In this document: positions 58,948-64,000 of the stretch, one piece after another | Numbering within the stretch: the first letter of the stretch is position 1 | How the letters are laid out: each line of letters opens with the position of its first letter | Source: Viola odorata | Taxonomy: Eukaryota > Streptophyta > Magnoliopsida > Malpighiales > Violaceae | DNA: 64,000 bases | NCBI GenBank assembly: GCA_963691705.1 | Contig: OY829542.1 | Span: forward strand, 33,218,579-33,282,578 | Direction of reading: 5' to 3' | Translations under genes and position numbers: made by a program | Notes under the pieces: model-generated | Seen by the model: the letters and a program-made list of their open reading frames with translations, nothing else | Database searches by the model: none | What the model was told of the DNA's origin: nothing

Positions 58948-61147
58948 TGTCACACCCCTTTTTGGATTTTATTGTGCGACGCGGGCTTGGGACGAGATGT
59001 GAGACGAAATTGGACTCATCTCACATAATGCAATGAAGTCGCCACCCTATTTTGTTTCTAGGTTTAGGGAACATAAAGTCATGGCATAAAAATAAAAAAT
59101 TAAGGTAAAGTGGGTCTGAACCTGAGAACAGCGGTTCGGGGTCGTATTATGGACTCGGGAAGGTGTTAGGCACCCGAGTCACATCCTAAAAAGGTTACTG
59201 GATAAAAGAGGTATTTTATCATGCTTGAAAAATAAAAAGTCCTAATTTATGTAATCATGCCCAATAGATTAATAAGATTCTAATCAATTTTAAATATTCA
59301 TGCATACATGCATATGTACGGGAAAAGCGTGAAATAAATAAAAGGGTTAGAAATATTTACTTGTGAAGGGTATGGGTTGATTTACCCTTTTTGATCGAGT
59401 TTATTGGCACGAGGTGAGGATAGACGGTTGACATACTTGATTCATGTATGTGTGTAAAAATGATTGATTCGGACGAACAGAATAATTATCTAAGCATGCA
59501 TAGCGGCATACAAGCATACGAAAAATAAACAGTGCGAGTGCAGAAATAAATAAACAGTAAAAGTGCAAAAAATAAATAGTACAAATGTGACGATGGCACG
59601 AAAAAAAACGACAGGTCGAAAATATTGGGCCCGACTTACTGGGCCGAGAGTGGACCCACGGCTGGGTCAAGCCCAGCCCATCTTGGGCTGAAGTAGCCCA
59701 TCTGCTATTCTCATTTGCTGGGCCAAAGGCCCAGCCTTCCTTCTCTCGCGTGCGCGCCCAACGCGCGCTGCTTCATCGCTTGGGCCTGCGCGGCCTAGGC
59801 CAACTCCCTTTCTTTTCTTTTTGAAACCAGCCCAAACCAAACTCATTTCTTCATCTTCTTCCTGCAACACCACCCCCCCTTGCAAATAGTCAACCATTCT
59901 TAAATCCAATTTAAATCCTACAACAAAACCCACTTCATCATCTTGACACCACCATTTCGGCTGATCATCCAACCAAACCCAAACCACCACAATCATTTAA
60001 TTAAACCCATGTATAACAATTAGGCCCAAACCAAACCACAATTATTTAACCCCATAATCAAACCAGCAATTAATTAAACAAACTCTATACAATCAACATT
60101 CAATTAATTAAATGAACCCCGCAGCAAACATCTTCCTCCTCCAGCACCAGCAGCAAAGAGGAATCAGCAGCAGACCAGCAGTCGGCGCCACACAGCAGCG
60201 GCGGAAAAAAAGAATAAGGAGGGAATATGCAGAAAAAATAAATATTAGAGCAAGCAAAAGTAATTAAATGAGAAGACTAAGAAGGAAGAGGAAGTTCTTG
60301 CCTCTTTGCTGCTGCGCCTAGAGTGATAGAGAGGGAGAGAGTGAGTGAATTGTGTGTGAATTGGTGAAGAGAAATGAAGGAGATTGCTTGCTATTTATAG
60401 GGAGTTAAGTCGGTGATGAGCAAGGGAAAAGACAATTGTGCTACAGGATGCAGATGAAGAAATAGTAGCAAAATGAAAAATGGAGTGAGGTGGCGTGTAG
60501 CATAGTTGCAAAACGAATATGCATTAAATGCCTGTGAGGTGCAGTGACAGGGAAGAGGAGCATGCATGAATCCTCATGCTTAAATTGGGAGCCGTTGGAT
60601 GGGCATAAAGGAGAGTCAAAGGCTTGATCCAACGGCTGTGATGAAGGATGCAATTTATGCATTAATGCATATTAATTGTGGCACGGACAAGATATTTTTG
60701 GCTTGAGCTACGGACTCGCTTGAAATGAAAATAAACCCGAACCAAAAGGCCTAAAAGGTGCAGAAAAATAAGACAAAATAAATAGTAGACAGTGAATACA
60801 GAAAAAGTTCAATTTAAGGTCCGAATTTACTCGCTCGGAATCCTTAAAAGTTCGAACGAAAAATAAATGCTATGGCAAAGTAAATTGAATAAAGAAAAAT
60901 GAGATGACACGAACGAAAATAATAGTAGATAATTATCAATTAAAGAAAGAAGGCGTTCGATCTATGGTCTCGGGCATCTTGCTCGGGAGCGATAGAAGTT
61001 CGAACGAAAAGACAGTAAAAATACAAAAAAACTAAAATGACTCGAAGTGGTATGAAATATTAAAATAAATAGAATTTTGATTTAAACGGGCTAATAATGC
61101 GATGAACGATAAAAGTGCGAAAATGCGTCAAAAATCGGGTAGCAACA
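58948..61147 (-). repeat. 3' LTR of a second Ogre-like element (2.2 kb)
   Basis: On the plus strand it runs from TGTCACACCCC to GGGTAGCAACA. It shares long blocks with the LTR at 11851-15031 (caatgaagtcgcc, aggtttagggaac, cggttcggggtcgtattatgg, cacccgagtcacatcc) but is about 1 kb shorter, so it is a different family of the same lineage. A polypurine tract adjoins its high-coordinate end, so it is a 3' LTR of a minus-strand element whose body lies to the right. A TATA box sits at 60391-60400. The block at 59640-59800 contains several GGGCC/AGCCCA motifs. Confidence 0.85.
60391..60400 (-). promoter_or_regulatory. TATA box of the second Ogre-like LTR
   Basis: CTATAAATAG on the minus strand matches in place the TATA box of the first LTR. 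A start near 60362 would be expected. Confidence 0.6.
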
Positions 61148-61163
61148 GTTGACCCCCTCTTTA
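61148..61163 (-). promoter_or_regulatory. Polypurine tract of the second Ogre-like element
   Basis: On the minus strand, TAAAGAGGGGGTCAAC precedes the LTR start TGTTGCTACC. The G run lies five bases before the LTR. This sets the direction of the element. Confidence 0.7.
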
Positions 61164-61596
61164 CTGTCTTATCAAAAATAAGGTGTAACCGAAATTTTTG
61201 ATGAGCAGTAAAGACGGTTGCTCCCATGCAGAATTTAATGCAGACTTACCTGGGAGTGGGCGATTGGTGAATTCTGGTATGGGCGAGGGTAGTACTTATA
61301 GTCCCTGGGTTGATCCTGGAATGAAAATTGCAGAAATGTAAACTTCAGCTCCGGTGAGGGTAGTACTCGTAGTCCGTCGCTGATGGTTTTGAAAATACAG
61401 AATGATATGTCGAGAATTTTAAAGGGATGCAGTACCTAAATTTTAATGCAAGTTACAAGAATATAAACGCAGACAACTCTGATACTGAGGGAGAATGCAA
61501 AAATGAAGCAATATAAATGACGACTACTCTAGTAATAAGGAAAATATAAATTGCAGAATTGTAAATGATGATTACTCTGATAGTGAGGGATGATCT

Positions 61597-62010
61597 GGAT
61601 GTGGACAACCACGTCGCCGCACAACACTGGAAGTGAGTGACCACGTCACTACACAATATGATTGGATGTGGACGACCACTTTGTCGCACAACACTGGAAG
61701 TGAGTGACCACGTCACTACACAACACGATTGGATACGGATGACCACGTCATCGCACAACACTGGAAGTGAGTGACCACGTCACTACACAACACGATTAGA
61801 TGTGGATGACCACGTCGCCGCACAACACGACTGGAAGTGGGTGACCATGTCACCACACAACACGATTGGATGTGGACGACCACATCGTCGCACAACACTG
61901 GAAGTGAGTGACCATGTCACTACACAACACGATTGGATGTGGATGACCACGTCATCGCACAACACTGGAAGTGAGTGACCACGTCACTACACAACACGAT
62001 TGGATGTGAG
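61597..62010. repeat. 67-bp tandem array, about six copies
   Basis: Starts of 'ggatgtgg' or variants fall at 61597, 61664, 61731, 61798, 61868, 61935 and 62002. All intervals are 67 bp except one of 70. Each unit is two related halves of about 33 bp, each with gaccacgtc then acacaacac, and ending differently (tggaagtgagt or gattggatgtg). The array is therefore a dimer-based repeat. The short minus-strand frames across it are artefacts. Confidence 0.95.
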
Positions 62011-62440
62011 GGACGTGGCCTTTCACACCTTTGAAAAGACAAGTTGTAGGGATGTGACCAATCACAATATTTAAAAAGACAGGATGTGAGGGACGTGACC
62101 TTTCACACCTTTTAAAAGACATGTTGAAAGTGGGTAACCACGTCACCGCATGACATCACTGGCAAGTGGACGACCAAGTCGTCACACGACATACTTGAAA
62201 AATGGACGACCAAGTCGCCACACAACATAAATAAAGAAGTGGACGACCAAGTCGTCATACAACATAACTGAAGAAGTGGTAACGTACCTTCACTTGAATA
62301 TTGAGTGGGGGAAATGAACCACCATACGAAATTGATTGAGGAGTGGTAACATGCTCCATTCGGATGTTTTGGTGGTGGAGTAGCATGGTCCGTTGCACGA
62401 AGTTGATTTGGGAGTGGTAACGTGCTCCATTCGGTGGCTG
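62010..62440. repeat. Three further short-repeat blocks next to the 67-bp array
   Basis: At 62003-62125 'ggatgtgagggacgtg(g/a)cc' followed by tttcacacctttt occurs twice, with a diverged piece between. At 62165-62280 'gtggacgaccaagtcg' recurs three times at 38-40-bp spacing. At 62277-62436 'gtggtaac(g/a)t(g/a)c' recurs three times, twice as 'gtggtaac(g/a)tgctccattcgg'. They share the gacgaccaagtcg/gaccacgtc theme with the main array, suggesting stepwise growth. Confidence 0.8.
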
Positions 62441-64000
62441 ATCGGATGGTTAACGGAGATTCCATTGAAGCATATTGTATCCTGCAAATAGGGAGGAAAC
62501 AAACACGAAGCAGCAGTGGATGGAAAAAAGGAGAGAAATGATAGATGGGAAAATAATGAGAACAAATCATATATGCTGTAAATGAAGGTGTTCCCACACT
62601 ACCCTAAGGTTTGCCCCCGGTATCTTATCGAGATAAAAACAACTTCCCTATCAAGAGAAGGTTCAACAAATTTAAGCATTTATGGAGAACATGCCATCCA
62701 GTTTCTATCATATAAGCATGCTTGATACAAGCTTAGAAAAGCATCTGCATCTTGCTCATGAGATAACGACCTCAAGGACAAGACTTTCCCACATCACGTA
62801 GACGTAAGCAATCCTCACCAGATTTTGGTGTTTGCGCTCACACTCAGAAACAAGGCTATGTGTTTACACTCATAAAAATGCAACAAATATAGCACAAAAT
62901 TAGATTTGCAATGTCAATCCGAGTGAATAAACTTCAAATGAAGATGCATATGCATGGGCCTTTTAATAATCAAGAGGACTTTGCAGAAAGAAGAAGAAGA
63001 GAAGAAAGAATCTGTTTAGAAATAAGGGTGCTTTTGAGCAAAAAGAAGAAAGTTTTAATGAGCAGTGTTCAACTAAGGTTGAAGGCAAAATGCACAAGTT
63101 CCTTTCTTTGCTGGGGGAATGCTCCTCCTTTGAGATCACCATTTGTTGTTGACGAAGCGCACTAGTTTTTGAATCTTCGCAGGGAATGATCTCTTTCTCG
63201 ATAGGACCATATTTTGTACTTGTTTCTGCTTTTACTTTTGTTTTGTTGATTGTGTTCTTTGAACACTTTTTATTTTTTATTTTTTTCTTTTCTTTTTTAA
63301 TCAAGACAAGTACAATTTTTTTTGTCTGGTCTGTCGTCATTTATGTTTTTGGCAGAGGCCTTGATTTTGATTTTTCGGCCTCCTTCCAGCGTTGACTGTC
63401 AACAATCCTCGAAGTTTTTGTGTCCCCTCTTGCACCTTCTCTTCGGTTAACAACCTCAGTTGGGCACTGCTCATTATTTAGGGAATTCAAGAGATTTCAC
63501 AAGCGGCCTAGAAAAGAAATGAATTGAAACAGAAAGCAAAAGCAAGTGTTTGAGGACAAAAGAATGAGAAGACAAAAGAAATGTGGAAGCAAATAGCAAA
63601 GTCCAATGTCATTTTACTGTTATCCCATGTCTAATGGTGCATGTAGTTTAGCAAAGCACAACCCTGGATATTATGCAAATCTAACTAGCACTTAGTTTAG
63701 CATTTGCACTCATGAAAGAAATAAGGCGTGAATGCCCAAAATTCTCACAGGGTTGTGCTTATGACTGCTTACGTCTAAGGCATGCTGCAGATATAAGAGT
63801 TAGCAGGCGAGATCATGCATGTCATATATTTTCAAATAGATGCACAAGTTATCCATGATGCAATAAAAATGATGAACATGCTCAATCTAAGGAAGGTCTG
63901 AAAATTCGAGGATATTATGGATTTTATTTAAGCAAAAGCAATATTTACAACCACAAAGTCCAAAAAGTCTTAAGTTTTTTTTTTTTTAAAGTTGCCCCTA

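Larger units (their letters stand above)
61164..64000 (-). mobile_element. 3' untranslated internal region of the second Ogre-like element
   Basis: The region between the LTR and the right edge has no pol reading frame. Long 3' untranslated regions with tandem repeats are a known trait of Ogre elements. Contents: near copies of 'gagggtagtact(c/t)(g/a)tagtcc' at 61286 and 61356; a 67-bp array; three smaller arrays up to 62440; and unrecognised sequence with purine-rich and pyrimidine-rich stretches to 64000. The border to coding sequence lies beyond the window, or the rightmost part is another element. Confidence 0.55.

Noticed and set aside
61453..62146. Repetitive minus-strand frames rich in Val, Ser and Cys
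   Set aside because: They follow the 67-bp array in the 3' untranslated region and have no start context or domain.

Overview
The window is nuclear DNA from a flowering plant, most likely a eudicot. The evidence is an intron-containing armadillo gene of the plant CTNNBL1 type, a pentatricopeptide-repeat (PPR) gene remnant, plant-type Ty3/gypsy, hAT, Harbinger, Stowaway and CACTA elements, and long AT-rich intergenic stretches. Species cannot be read from the sequence. Most of the window is transposable-element DNA; only one gene looks complete.

Layout: (1) 1-15031, minus strand: most of a decayed Ty3/gypsy element of the Tat/Ogre type. It runs off the left edge (integrase, archaeal-type RNase H, RNase H, reverse transcriptase, a 146-bp intron, protease, gag, an extra ORF1, primer binding site, 3.2-kb 5' LTR). 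A ~1-kb foreign fragment interrupts pol, and the zinc-knuckle part of gag is duplicated in tandem. (2) 15032-21809, plus strand: the right part of a second, pol-less Ty3/gypsy derivative into which the Ogre-like element inserted. It ends in a polypurine tract and a 1.4-kb 3' LTR. A solo LTR of the same family lies 99 bp away in inverted orientation (21909-23327). A short palindrome centred on CCCTAGGCCTAGGG recurs through this family. (3) 23590-31489: a LINE RNase H scrap, a PPR pseudogene on the minus strand, and AT-rich DNA. (4) 31490-45573: a cluster of DNA transposons. It holds four non-autonomous hAT-like elements with 8-bp target duplications (three perfect), one Harbinger-like element carrying an ORF1 remnant and a nested Stowaway MITE, and one 150-bp MITE. 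(5) 46084-47420, plus: the 3' exons of an NDUFB2-like complex I subunit gene, with a probable intron in the 3' UTR and no visible 5' coding exon. (6) 49643-55973, plus: a complete eight-exon CTNNBL1 homologue (524 codons plus stop) whose first intron is a GC-AG intron. (7) 56838-57912: a CACTA-type end and a 783-bp mariner/Stowaway-like element. (8) 58948-64000, minus: the 3' LTR and long 3' untranslated region of a second, related Ogre-like element, with a 67-bp tandem array.

The only inferred host functions are spliceosome-associated CTNNBL1, a possibly broken mitochondrial complex I subunit and a dead organellar PPR protein. The rest is a nested record of transposition. No new biochemical system is evident. 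The strongest unusual signals are the recurring palindrome of the second retroelement, the tandem gag-module duplication, the primer-binding-site-like sequence repeated inside the Ogre-like LTRs, the GC-AG intron, and four hAT-like families in 14 kb that carry gene-like low-complexity cargo. Everything was read by eye; no alignment, identity value or database search was run.
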